DNA of 64,000 nt from CALFCE01 sp964411665 (GTDB lineage Bacteria > Pseudomonadota > Gammaproteobacteria > Granulosicoccales > Granulosicoccaceae). The translations under genes and the position numbers were made by a program. Numbering within the stretch: the stretch's first letter is position 1; each line of letters opens with the position of its first letter. The notes under the pieces are model-generated. The model saw only the letters and a program-made list of their open reading frames with translations, had not been told where the DNA came from and did no database searches. The stretch spans positions 53,067-117,066 of the forward strand of contig CAYPMR010000003.1 in the NCBI GenBank assembly GCA_964411665.1. The letters are read 5' to 3'. Of the stretch, positions 8,661 to 17,064 are shown piece after piece.

Positions 8661-9383
8661 ATGCATTTCCACTTCCTAAGCCGATTAAACATCACCGCGG
8701 CTAACCGACAGTCTTTTGTTACCAATGAAGTTGCCACTAAAATAAACAGCGGGCGCGGCAGCTCATGCTACCCATTTATCGTATTTTTACTGCTGGGTGC
8801 CTTTTCAGGGCTTAGCATGGCAGCGGGCGATGAAATCGTTGGTGATGCTGCAGCGGGCGAGAGCAAAGCTGCCTTGTGCGCCGCCTGTCATGGCGGGGAT
8901 GGAAAAGGAACACAAGACACATTCCCGAATCTTGCCGGACAGGGCGCAGGTTACATCGCCAAGCAGCTCGCCGAGTTCAAATCAGGCACCCGAGCAAATG
9001 CTGTCATGCTGGGTATGGCTGCCGCACTATCAGAACAGGATATGGCAGATCTCGGGGCTTACTATGAAAGTTTGCCGGCAATAAAAGGTGTTGCTGAAGA
9101 TCGGGAAGACCTCGCACTAGGTGAGTCTATTTACCGCGGTGGTATCACCGAAGCCAAGATCCCGGCTTGCATGGCGTGTCACGGACCATCAGGTAATGGC
9201 AACCCGGCGGCAAAGTGGCCAGCACTTGCAGGACAACATGCCACCTATCTTGAATCTACGCTTAAAGAGTTCCGCTCTCAGGCACGTGCCAATGACCCTA
9301 ACGAAATGATGCGTTCGGTTGCCAAGCGTCTGAGCGATGATGAAATAGCAGCACTGGCAAACTATCTGCAAGGTTTGAACTGA
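8661..9383 (+). CDS. diheme cytochrome c4
   Basis: Protein of 240 residues with an N-terminal export signal (hydrophobic segment around residues 38-54) and two c-type heme sites, CAACH at 73-77 and CMACH at 170-174. Each lies in a domain of about 90 residues with a downstream Met ligand region (NAVMLGMA and NEMMRSVA). This duplicated monoheme arrangement defines cytochrome c4, a periplasmic electron carrier to terminal oxidases. GGAG sits 5 bases before the ATG. The signal region is longer than usual, so a later start is possible. dsbA follows after 44 bases and is probably cotranscribed; DsbA helps cytochrome c maturation. Confidence 0.93.
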   Translation: MHFHFLSRLNITAANRQSFVTNEVATKINSGRGSSCYPFIVFLLLGAFSGLSMAAGDEIVGDAAAGESKAALCAACHGGDGKGTQDTFPNLAGQGAGYIAKQLAEFKSGTRANAVMLGMAAALSEQDMADLGAYYESLPAIKGVAEDREDLALGESIYRGGITEAKIPACMACHGPSGNGNPAAKWPALAGQHATYLESTLKEFRSQARANDPNEMMRSVAKRLSDDEIAALANYLQGLN

Positions 9384-9427
9384 GGCGATAAAGCAAAAAA
9401 GCGTTAAAGCGAATCCGGAGAATAGCT

Positions 9428-10108
9428 ATGATTCATGCAATACTCTTGAAAGGTGCAAGCCCATGCAACTACTTGTCCACACTAACCAGGAATTCTTTTC
9501 AGGCCCTCCTTTTACTGGTGTCGATGTGGGTGATTGCACCCCAGGCTTTCGCACAAGGCTATGAGCCTATCAATCCGCCACAAAACACCAGCACGACTGA
9601 GAAGGTAGAAGTACTGGAATTTTTCTGGTTTGGTTGTCCCCATTGCTTTGCATTCGAACCAAGCATCGATGAATGGAACGCCAACAAACCGGAAAATACC
9701 ATTTTCGTAAGAGAGGCCCCACCATTGAATAAAGCTTGGGAATCACATTCCAGGGCTTTTTATGCTGCTGAGATATTGGGTATCTCAGAGAAATTTGTAC
9801 CTGCGATGTTCAAGGCAATTCACGAAGAGCGAAAACGTATGCGTAAGCCTGGCGATATTGCCGAACTGGCTGAAACCTTTGGTGTGAGCAAAAAAGATTT
9901 TGAAGCCACCATGAAGTCCTTCGGAGTACAAACTCGCATGTCACGCGCTATGCAACTTGCTCGTGGTGCTGGCATCAATGCAGTACCGACTGTCATAGTC
10001 AACGGTAAATATCGCATCGGTTCACAAAGTGCGGGCTCACACCAGGGAATGATTGCAGCAATTAATCAGACCGTTGAAGTCGAAAAGAAAGCTATGGGCC
10101 TTGAGTAA
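9428..10108 (+). CDS. dsbA: thiol:disulfide interchange protein DsbA
   Basis: Periplasmic oxidase of 226 residues that introduces disulfides into exported proteins. A signal peptide ends near APQAFAQG. The thioredoxin-like active site is GCPHC inside FFWFGCPHCFAFEP, and the cis-Pro loop AVPTVIVNGKY completes the catalytic site. GGAG precedes the ATG by 6 bases. It lies downstream of cytochrome c4 on the same strand, and its last 17 bases overlap the convergent GNAT gene. Length and architecture match gammaproteobacterial DsbA. Confidence 0.94.
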   Translation: MIHAILLKGASPCNYLSTLTRNSFQALLLLVSMWVIAPQAFAQGYEPINPPQNTSTTEKVEVLEFFWFGCPHCFAFEPSIDEWNANKPENTIFVREAPPLNKAWESHSRAFYAAEILGISEKFVPAMFKAIHEERKRMRKPGDIAELAETFGVSKKDFEATMKSFGVQTRMSRAMQLARGAGINAVPTVIVNGKYRIGSQSAGSHQGMIAAINQTVEVEKKAMGLE

Positions 10109-10592
10109 ACAGCATGTCCTGATGAGCGATACCGTCCTCCAGGTATTCATCTGACTGTACCGAAAAACCCAGTGACTCGTAAAACGGCACAACATAAGTT
10201 TGTGCCGACAACTCGATGGCAGAGACATTCTGTTTCTGCAACATCTCGATAATTTTTTCCATTAGTTCTCTGGCAACCCCAGCACCGCGGTTTTGCGGCG
10301 CTACAACTACACGCCCAATCTGTACAGTTTTATCCGAAAAGTCTCCATCAACATCTTCTTGATTGTATTCCTTGCATAAGAGTCTAGCGTATGCAGTAAG
10401 CTTATCTGTTAAATTCACCGCTTGAACATGCACGGTTGATGGAAGCGTATCGTACCCGTCAAACTCCGGATAGACGCACCTCTGCTCTACAACAAACACA
10501 TCAACACGCAATTTCGCCAACGTGTAGAACTCTTGCGCCGTCATTTCTGAAAAACGTTTGAAGCTATATTGAAGTGATGAATGTTGCATCAA
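10092..10592 (-). CDS. GNAT family N-acetyltransferase (ElaA-like)
   Basis: Protein of 166 residues. The beginning FSEMTAQEFYTLAKLRVDVFVVEQRCVYPEFDGYD resembles ElaA-type acetyltransferases (key residues LRxxVFVVEQxCxYxExD). The acetyl-CoA loop is VVVAPQNRGAGVARELM, matching the R/QxxGxG/A motif, and the C-terminal strand VPFYESLGF is characteristic. It should transfer acetyl from acetyl-CoA to an unknown small molecule or protein amine in the cytoplasm. It is convergent with dsbA, with a 17-base overlap of the coding ends. The second codon is also ATG. Confidence 0.85.
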   Translation of the reverse strand: MMQHSSLQYSFKRFSEMTAQEFYTLAKLRVDVFVVEQRCVYPEFDGYDTLPSTVHVQAVNLTDKLTAYARLLCKEYNQEDVDGDFSDKTVQIGRVVVAPQNRGAGVARELMEKIIEMLQKQNVSAIELSAQTYVVPFYESLGFSVQSDEYLEDGIAHQDMLFTQGP

Positions 10593-10629
10593 TAAATCAA
10601 ATCAAGACCAAATAGAACATTCGCCTACG

Positions 10630-11217
10630 TTATTGCGCTAGCGAATCATCGATGGTGGAGATTGGCAATTGTTCCAGAAATTGTTTGACAGTCGGCGCAT
10701 CAAGCGAATCAGACCCGACATACATTAACCCACCACTGCGTAATTTTACGGTAAACATCTGGTCACCTTGTTCAGTCATTTGAAACACGGTGCGACGCTC
10801 GACTCGAAATTTATTGACGCTCTCGCCTCCAAATTGCAATCCTAGCTGAGCCAAAGCTGCCAAACCGGTGCCCGCGATACCGCCTTGTGTCATAGCAACC
10901 TTGATCGACTCTTTGTCTTTCGTATAAAGACGAGAGATTGTTGTCATGCCAAGTGCATTTTGTTTTTGTGCCTCACCCGCAACATAACCGTCTACGCTAT
11001 CAGGCAATATGTGAAGTATACGATTAGCCTGCAACTCTTTTATGCCATCTACACACCAACTGGCCTCATCAAGTGCTGCCACAAGGTCATCGGACTCGCG
11101 CAATATTCGAGCGGCTTCTTCACATGCGTCCGCAGCCGATTCATCAGCATAAGCAGTATTTGCAGTACTCACAGAAACACTTAAAAGTCCTGCAATTATT
11201 ATTGAATGTATTTTCAT
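10630..11217 (-). CDS. exported protein of unknown function
   Basis: Protein of 195 residues with a clear signal peptide (MKIHSIIIAGLLSVSVSTANTAYA, cleavage before DE). The mature part begins with a helical Cys-containing stretch (ACEEAARILRES and ASWCVDGIKEL, two Cys that could pair). A Gly-rich segment TQGGIAGTGLAALAQLG follows, then a beta-rich C-terminal half with repeated basic and aromatic residues. I do not recognise the family. It is probably periplasmic. It is transcribed alone, 38 bases downstream of the GNAT start. Confidence 0.6.
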   Translation of the reverse strand: MKIHSIIIAGLLSVSVSTANTAYADESAADACEEAARILRESDDLVAALDEASWCVDGIKELQANRILHILPDSVDGYVAGEAQKQNALGMTTISRLYTKDKESIKVAMTQGGIAGTGLAALAQLGLQFGGESVNKFRVERRTVFQMTEQGDQMFTVKLRSGGLMYVGSDSLDAPTVKQFLEQLPISTIDDSLAQ

Positions 11218-11400
11218 CAGTTATCCCTCTACGAAGCGCTTGGTGATGCCTATGAACAATTGACGACTCACTTGGCAATCATTAAAGTTGGTTTCAAGTA
11301 AGCATTATTTCAATAGAATTATCAGCTATTTATTACGTTTATTCACATCACACGATCTATTCTGCTTATTCTCGATAGATATTCCGAGGTTGAAATATTT

Positions 11401-12210
11401 ATGAACCACATCGAACTTGACGAAAACAACACATTATATATTGATTACAAACCCGCTAAAGGACGTCCCACCTTTGTTTTCATCAACGCACTAACTGGCA
11501 ATACGGATCATTGGGAAAATTCAGTTGCACCAGCCTGTCGAAACGCTGGATTTGGCACCTTGAGCTACAACATGCGTGGTCAAATCAATACAGCGCTAGC
11601 AGACGACGTAGAGCCAGACTGTGATCTGATCGTAGCAGACCTTGTACGCCTGTTAGATGAAACAAAACCGGAACAACCCATACTGTGCGGCCTATCAATC
11701 GGCGGACTCTATGCAGCCAAAGCAATACTGGCAGGCGCCAACGCCAAAGCAGTGGTTCTGCTCAATACACTCAGAGAAATCGGACCACGCCTTGCATGGC
11801 TTAATCAAGGCATGGTGCATGTACTCAACACCGGTGGTTTTCCCTTATTACTGGATATGTACTTGCCCTTATTAACCAGTCAGGATTTTCATCAAGGCAT
11901 GCGGCCCAATCATTTAAAAGGAGAGGGTTACGAGCCAGAACCTTCACACACCGGCGCTTACAGATTAATGCAGGCAGCCGTTCAAACCGATTGGGACATT
12001 AACTACGAAAAGCTCGACTTACCCGTGTTGAGTATTTCAGGTTTGCAAGATCGCGTTTTTTTCGACAAAGAAGTTGTCGAGAGAATCGGTGCTCGAATAG
12101 CCAACTGGCAACATCTGCAATGGCCGGACGCAGGCCACCTGTTACCACTGGAAGTACCGGATAAGTTAGCCGATGCTTTAATTGAGCTTGGCGGTCAGAT
12201 CAAACAATGA
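11401..12210 (+). CDS. alpha/beta hydrolase
   Basis: Hydrolase of 269 residues with the full alpha/beta fold pattern. The oxyanion region is FINALTGNTDHW, the nucleophile elbow is GLSIGG with Ser99, the acid is likely the Asp in SGLQDRVFF, and the His is in PDAGHLLPLE near residue 249. It resembles 3-oxoadipate enol-lactonase/AhpD-type esterases but has no diagnostic substrate motif. There is no signal peptide, so it is cytoplasmic. The next gene, a homocysteine S-methyltransferase homologue, starts 17 bases downstream, so the two are likely cotranscribed. Confidence 0.8.
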   Translation: MNHIELDENNTLYIDYKPAKGRPTFVFINALTGNTDHWENSVAPACRNAGFGTLSYNMRGQINTALADDVEPDCDLIVADLVRLLDETKPEQPILCGLSIGGLYAAKAILAGANAKAVVLLNTLREIGPRLAWLNQGMVHVLNTGGFPLLLDMYLPLLTSQDFHQGMRPNHLKGEGYEPEPSHTGAYRLMQAAVQTDWDINYEKLDLPVLSISGLQDRVFFDKEVVERIGARIANWQHLQWPDAGHLLPLEVPDKLADALIELGGQIKQ

Positions 12211-12226
12211 AATAGAGAATAAATAA

Positions 12227-13141
12227 ATGGCATCAATTGCTTTACTTGACGGAGGTTTAGGTCAGGAAATACATAAAAGATCAAACCAGGATGATTCTCA
12301 CTCACTTTGGTCAGTCAAAGTAATGCTTAATGAACCTGATATTGTGGTCGGTGTGCATGAAGATTTCATCAATGCTGGCGCAAAAGTTCTAACATTGAAT
12401 AATTACACAGCATCGCTTAGCCGGCTTGGCAGATTTGGCATGGAAGACAAGTTCGAACAGATACACCGTCTGGCAATCGAGCTGATAAACACCGCAGTAG
12501 CGAACGTGACAACCGACAGATGTGAACTGAATATCGCTGGCTGCCTCATGCCACTCGCCGCATCTTACGTTGCCTCAGCTGCACTGGATTATGATCAATC
12601 GTATGACCAGTACTGCAAGATTATCGAAGTCCAGATTGATGCGGTAGATTTATTTTTGGTAGAAACTATTTCGAACATCACAGAAGCTAAAGCTGCCGCT
12701 GATGCACTAACGTCATTCGGTCAACCAGTCCACATGGGTTTGACACTAAACGATGACCTTTCAAACACCCTGCGTTCAGGCGAAAGCATTGAAGATGCAA
12801 TAGATCAGCTAACACAAGGAAAGATAGAAACCTTGATGATAAATTGCTGTTTTCCTGAAGTCATTGATAACGTGCTACCGGTCTTGCGTGATAGTGGTTT
12901 GAAATTTGGTGGCTATGCCAATGGCTTTACCTCTATTAATGCGCTTGAGCCAGGCACCACAGTTGACCGCCTTGAAGCGAGAAAAGATCTGGGCCCAGAG
13001 GCGTACACCGCACATGCTCTGGAATGGGCAAAAGCAGGAGCTGCCGTGGTTGGCGGTTGTTGTGAAATCGGGCCGGCACATATTGCTCACTTGAATCAGG
13101 TATTGCTTGAGGCGGGATACGAAATTGAGAAGCTTACGTAG
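12227..13141 (+). CDS. homocysteine S-methyltransferase family protein
   Basis: Protein of 304 residues, the usual length of the cobalamin-independent Zn-binding methyltransferase domain (MmuM/BHMT type). The beginning LLDGGLGQEI matches the GGxGTxL-type motif, and the Zn ligands are expected at Cys207/208 (INCCFPE) and Cys278-279 (VGGCCEIGP). Family members transfer a methyl from S-methylmethionine, SAM or a betaine/thetin to homocysteine in the cytoplasm. LDGGLGQEIHKR differs from the usual GTxLE, so donor specificity is open. It lies 17 bases after the hydrolase gene, and no SAM or cobalamin switch is visible upstream. Confidence 0.82.
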   Translation: MASIALLDGGLGQEIHKRSNQDDSHSLWSVKVMLNEPDIVVGVHEDFINAGAKVLTLNNYTASLSRLGRFGMEDKFEQIHRLAIELINTAVANVTTDRCELNIAGCLMPLAASYVASAALDYDQSYDQYCKIIEVQIDAVDLFLVETISNITEAKAAADALTSFGQPVHMGLTLNDDLSNTLRSGESIEDAIDQLTQGKIETLMINCCFPEVIDNVLPVLRDSGLKFGGYANGFTSINALEPGTTVDRLEARKDLGPEAYTAHALEWAKAGAAVVGGCCEIGPAHIAHLNQVLLEAGYEIEKLT

Positions 13142-13424
13142 GAAAAACGAGGGATACACAACTTGTAAGCTCTCATTCAATGGCGTGCTTTCCAATCGAG
13201 AATCAACGTTGCTGGCGCACCAAGCCAGACAGTCACCACTTACTACAAACTCACTCCATCCATCTTGTACAGGTCCCTTCGGATACCAGCTGCCTCGTAC
13301 GATCTATTAAGCATGCGAGTACGGCTCTGCTTTAACCACGCATTAACAATAGATTTCCGAACTTACCCAGTAACATATTGTTTTTAATCGGAAATAGGAA
13401 TCGGCCCCATTGAAAGAATTCGGG

Positions 13425-13546
13425 ATTATTCGGAATAATTTCGTTCATTTCTCAGGTATATCGCCTACTTGACTGCAATCCTGTCAATGCGGTCCCGACA
13501 AACTGCGGTCGTAAACAGATAGCTCATTTTTTAATAGAGCATCTGT
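13425..13546. promoter_or_regulatory. dyad and hairpin in the 490-base gap before a secreted-protein gene
   Basis: The gap 13142-13631 contains a perfect 15-base dyad ATTATTC-G-GAATAAT (13425-13439), which looks like an operator. It also contains a hairpin with arms ACAGATaGCTC and GAGCATCTGT (13515-13546, one bulged A) around a T-rich loop. Both lie upstream of the gene at 13632. Either could control it, or the hairpin could end an upstream transcript. Nothing else is evident in this gap. Confidence 0.35.
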
Positions 13547-13631
13547 CGACCTGACTCACTATGCAGCTTCAATTGCGTAATAGAGAGAGCGGGAAGCATA
13601 CAAACAGTTACTGAATCTACCAAACAAGGAT

Positions 13632-14402
13632 ATGCACATGATACGCACTAAAGTTCAGAAATTATCAATGATCCCGGTCACTATGCTGGCGCTGGGATTA
13701 TCATCTTTCGCGTCAGCGACGCCTGTTGTTGACGGCAACACAATCTCATGGGGAAATGATGGGTGGTATCAGGTTCAGAATCGCTCTACATCAGACTATG
13801 ACGTGTGTAATAGTTCAAATGACGGAAATTCATGCATGGTGCCGGACGGTACCTATAGAGTGATAAACCACAGTACCGGGGAGCGGTTCGAAAATATTGT
13901 TGTAAGTGGTGACGCTGCAGGCGGCTCCGATAGCCTCACCCAATATCTAGCTATCACCAACATCGGCGATACAGCCGAACTCGGACTTGCCACTCTGGCA
14001 CGCACATCTAACGGGGTCACAGGCAGCATTAGTACATCTGGACTGAATCCCAGCAACGCTTATTCAATCTGGATGGCTGTGTTTAACGAACCGGAAAATT
14101 GCATAGACACTTGTAATCCTCCTGATTTTGCAGCAACCAATGGTACCGGATTTCAGATTACAACCATGGTCAGTAACAGCAGTGGGACCGGAAACGTCAG
14201 TTTCACACTTGATGCCGGGAACTTGCCAGCAGGCACGACAATCGCTGGTGGAACGGGCGCCGGTATCGTGCCAGGCAATGGCGTCGATGCCGAAATTCAT
14301 TTGATCATATCCGATCACGGACCGAGCAGCGAAATAAGCGACTGGTTCACTGAATTTTCAGCGCCAGGCATTGATCAGCAAGCGGTAGCGTTTATCAGAT
14401 AG
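13632..14402 (+). CDS. secreted protein of unknown function
   Basis: Protein of 256 residues with a signal peptide (cleavage near SSFASA-TP). The mature protein is rich in Gly, Ser, Thr and Asn with few Lys, and looks all-beta. Four Cys occur in two close pairs (DVCNSSNDGNSC and ENCIDTCNPP), likely disulfides. The segment INHSTGERFENIVV and the later GLNPSNAYSIWMAVFNEPENC resemble extracellular beta-sandwich proteins, but I do not recognise a named family. An internal Met (residue 3) is an alternative start. It is followed by a hairpin terminator and is transcribed alone. Confidence 0.65.
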   Translation: MHMIRTKVQKLSMIPVTMLALGLSSFASATPVVDGNTISWGNDGWYQVQNRSTSDYDVCNSSNDGNSCMVPDGTYRVINHSTGERFENIVVSGDAAGGSDSLTQYLAITNIGDTAELGLATLARTSNGVTGSISTSGLNPSNAYSIWMAVFNEPENCIDTCNPPDFAATNGTGFQITTMVSNSSGTGNVSFTLDAGNLPAGTTIAGGTGAGIVPGNGVDAEIHLIISDHGPSSEISDWFTEFSAPGIDQQAVAFIR

Positions 14403-14426
14403 ATTTAATGCTTAAGTAAAAATAAT

Positions 14427-14453
14427 CGAGGCCCCAGCACTTGCGGGGTCTCG
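14427..14453 (+). terminator. GC-rich hairpin after secreted-protein gene
   Basis: Arms CGAGGCCCC and GGGGTCTCG (one G-T wobble) with a 9-base loop start 24 bases after the stop of the gene at 14402. It is followed by a mixed ACTTAAGCCTTTTA rather than a pure T run. It also lies just beyond the stop of the convergent regulator gene, so it may serve both transcripts. Confidence 0.55.
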
Positions 14454-14516
14454 ACTTAAGCCTTTTACATATCTTGAGAAGATATTCCAGAAATACAATT
14501 GAGCACTGCAGCTTAT

Positions 14517-16220
14517 TTACTCTTTCATACCGGCGATCTTCATATGCACCAACCAACGTTCAAGGCTTCCCTCCGCTGTCCAGATTTCCTCCCATTGTTC
14601 TCGCTGTTCAGAAATTGTTGGCTCCGCTGAGTCAGTATAAAAAACTTTGTATGCTTTTTTAGCTTCTTCTTCGTCTCCGAGACATGCATGGATACCTGAT
14701 AACATCCTGTGCGCTCCTTTTGTAATTTTTTTCATGCGTTTTATTGATGCAAGTGCGCCAGCACAATCATCTCTTTCCCAGAGCGCCCAGCTGAGGTGCC
14801 AGTGATACCAATCCGGATGAAATGGATCGATCCCCATCGCCTGTTTAATCCGATCAATGGCCTTATCTGTTTCGCCAACATAGAGCATCGGCGTTGTACT
14901 GGCTACAAGATAGGACGAGGCACTTGGGTTAAGCTGTATGGCTTTATCGAAATTTAATCGCGCTTCTTTATCCTGCCCAGCATCTGCATGAAGACGCGCC
15001 AGTGAATAATGGACATCTGCATCATTGGGCTCTATGTTGAGAGCCTTACGTGCGTTTTCAAAACCCAATGCCTGGGCTTCTTTTTTTTCCAGTCCGTGCC
15101 AACTAAAAGTTGCAGCGTGTCTGTAGGCGAATGCTAACCCTAAGTACCCATAGTGCGCCGTAGGGTCAGCTTCTATAGCCAATTTAGAGTAGTGCATCAG
15201 TTTCTCATTACTTTCAACATTAAAGTCACTACGTATTGCTTCCACACCTTTAAGATGAAAGTGAAGCGCACTGACAGCTTCAGGATCACTACCGGGCGCT
15301 GGTTTTTCCAAATGACTTCCTACGCGATTAGCAACAGTATTAATTATTTTGTCTTGCACTATAAACAAATCACCCACTTCCATTTTGTAGGTATGAGTCC
15401 AGATATTTGATTCTCTCTGCGCGTTGATCAAACGAACTGAAACATTCAGTTTGTCACCAATTTTCTGTTGACTGCCTTCAAGTATGTAGTGAACACCCAG
15501 TTCGTGCCCAATCTTACGAGCGTCAGTAGGTGTATCGCGGTATTTAAAACTACTGTTTTTTGCAATTACTTCAAACTTTCGGTAGCGAGCCATTTCAGTG
15601 ATCAATCCCTCTGCAATTGCATCGGAAAAATATCCTTTATCCGAACCAACGCTAAAATCATCAAATGGCAAAACAGCTATTCTAGGGATGTCTGTCTTGT
15701 GTGCTAAGCCATCAGACGAACTCGTGACCATTTTGGCTAATGCAAAAATACCCAACACCGCCACCAGGCACGCAGCAATCCCAAAGCCATATCTGGATTT
15801 TCCAGACTTGGTTTTAATCGGAACATCGACTTCATTGGACATACTGTTATCAATTGATTCCGCAACTATCATGTAGCCTTTTCTAGGAAGGGTTTTAACT
15901 ATTGCATGATCTTTATCACCCAGCACTTTACGAATCTCACTTATACATTGAACCAGACTGTCATCAGTGACTACAGAGTCTGCCCAGACTGTTTCGTAAA
16001 GAGATTCCTTGGTAACAAGACTACCGGCGTTTTCAACCAGACATTTCAGTACATCAGTGGTTTGGCTACGCAAGGGAACCAGTTCATCAGCTTCATTCTT
16101 CAGCACATTGTCTGAACTAGTAAAATAATGTTCGCCTAAGCGAACAATCTTTGGCGATGAATTTAATGCGGTTTCAGAATTTGTCTGGGACATAAAATGC
16201 TCGTATTCCATCATCAGCAA
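14517..16220 (-). CDS. CadC-like membrane transcription regulator with TPR sensor domain
   Basis: Protein of 567 residues. Residues about 28-118 are an OmpR/PhoB-type winged helix (VPLRSQTTDVLKCLVENAG, the helix with DDSLVQCISEIRKVLGD, and the wing TLPRKGYMIV). One transmembrane helix lies at about 147-165. A TolB-like/adenylate-cyclase-associated domain (RIAVLPFDDFS, YILEGSQQKIGDKLNVSVRLI) at about 178-300 is followed by TPR-like helices to the end (ARKALNIEPNDADVHYSLARLHADAG). Such one-component regulators bind DNA from the membrane. Its target and signal are unknown. The start is uncertain: Met10 or Met4 are alternatives and no strong ribosome site is seen. It stands alone, convergent with the secreted protein. 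Confidence 0.85.
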   Translation of the reverse strand: MLMMEYEHFMSQTNSETALNSSPKIVRLGEHYFTSSDNVLKNEADELVPLRSQTTDVLKCLVENAGSLVTKESLYETVWADSVVTDDSLVQCISEIRKVLGDKDHAIVKTLPRKGYMIVAESIDNSMSNEVDVPIKTKSGKSRYGFGIAACLVAVLGIFALAKMVTSSSDGLAHKTDIPRIAVLPFDDFSVGSDKGYFSDAIAEGLITEMARYRKFEVIAKNSSFKYRDTPTDARKIGHELGVHYILEGSQQKIGDKLNVSVRLINAQRESNIWTHTYKMEVGDLFIVQDKIINTVANRVGSHLEKPAPGSDPEAVSALHFHLKGVEAIRSDFNVESNEKLMHYSKLAIEADPTAHYGYLGLAFAYRHAATFSWHGLEKKEAQALGFENARKALNIEPNDADVHYSLARLHADAGQDKEARLNFDKAIQLNPSASSYLVASTTPMLYVGETDKAIDRIKQAMGIDPFHPDWYHWHLSWALWERDDCAGALASIKRMKKITKGAHRMLSGIHACLGDEEEAKKAYKVFYTDSAEPTISEQREQWEEIWTAEGSLERWLVHMKIAGMKE

Positions 16221-16439
16221 TTTCGCAATGTGCGAGGTAGCGACATCTATCGCTATGTACCCAAACGATTATAAGGAAATGAATTGAGAGAAAATGGGTG
16301 TTTCAGCGACGATTGTCCGATGATCCGGAAAAAGTTGGCATCTAATGTGGCAATTATCACAAGCTAATCAGCGATATATTTCACTATCGATAAAAACTTC
16401 CTTTACTTTAATACGATGATGAAGAACGAGTCGAATGAC

Positions 16440-16880
16440 TCAGCCCGAACTCTGCATTGGCATTCCATCCAGGGTTTCACTCCCTTTTACATACTGATAA
16501 GTGCCTTGAGCGGACGCAAGCAATTTTCCATCATCTGAGAATAGTTCTGCATCAGCAAAGTAAATACGGTAACCGCCTGCTCGACGGCGGGCTTTAGCTA
16601 TCACTATTCCCTGATCAACACTGGCTATGAATTGTGTACTCAAACTAAGCGTCACTGCGCGTCGAACATTGCCATCAACTGTGCAATAACAACCAGCCAG
16701 ACCACAGGACACATCAAGCAAGGTGCCGACGACGCCACCGTGTAAAATGTCACTGCGATTCAGCAACCGCTCGGATAGCTGCAGTTGAAGCTCAGCGTTA
16801 TCTTCAAACCAGGAAGTAATAGTAAAACCAATTTCGCGATTAAAGCCACGATCGAGTAGATCAGTTATGTTGTCTGTCAT
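16440..16880 (-). CDS. PaaI-type hotdog-fold thioesterase
   Basis: Protein of 146 residues, typical for the family. The catalytic region DILHGGVVGTLLDVSCGLAG carries the HGG motif and the downstream Asp expected of PaaI/YbgC-like acyl-CoA thioesterases, and ARRRAGGYRIYFADAELFSDDGKLLASAQGTY is the usual last sheet. It probably hydrolyses an aryl- or acyl-CoA in the cytoplasm; the substrate is unknown. It is monocistronic. A set of five decamer repeats lies about 100 bases upstream of its start and may belong to its promoter. Confidence 0.82.
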   Translation of the reverse strand: MTDNITDLLDRGFNREIGFTITSWFEDNAELQLQLSERLLNRSDILHGGVVGTLLDVSCGLAGCYCTVDGNVRRAVTLSLSTQFIASVDQGIVIAKARRRAGGYRIYFADAELFSDDGKLLASAQGTYQYVKGSETLDGMPMQSSG

Positions 16881-16982
16881 CAGGAAGAATGATGCTCAAT
16901 TGATATTACGTCGCGAGATCGAACCAAAACGCATCCGGGGGTGCTTGGCAGTCTTACCGTAAAAATCAAACCTTACCGACTT

Positions 16983-17032
16983 GCTTTGACTCGAGTTGGC
17001 TCGCTTTGACTCAGATTGGCTCAAATTGGCTC
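16983..17032. repeat. five tandem decamers NNNTTGRCTC
   Basis: Five consecutive 10-base units read GCTTTGACTC, GAGTTGGCTC, GCTTTGACTC, AGATTGGCTC and AAATTGGCTC. The last seven positions are conserved (TTGRCTC) while the first three vary. A 10-base period places all copies on one face of the helix, as in cooperative protein-binding arrays. It lies between the stop of the metallophosphoesterase gene and the start of the hotdog gene, both on the minus strand. Confidence 0.75.
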
Positions 17033-17064
17033 GGCTAGATTTATATATCTAGCGTAAGAATCAG

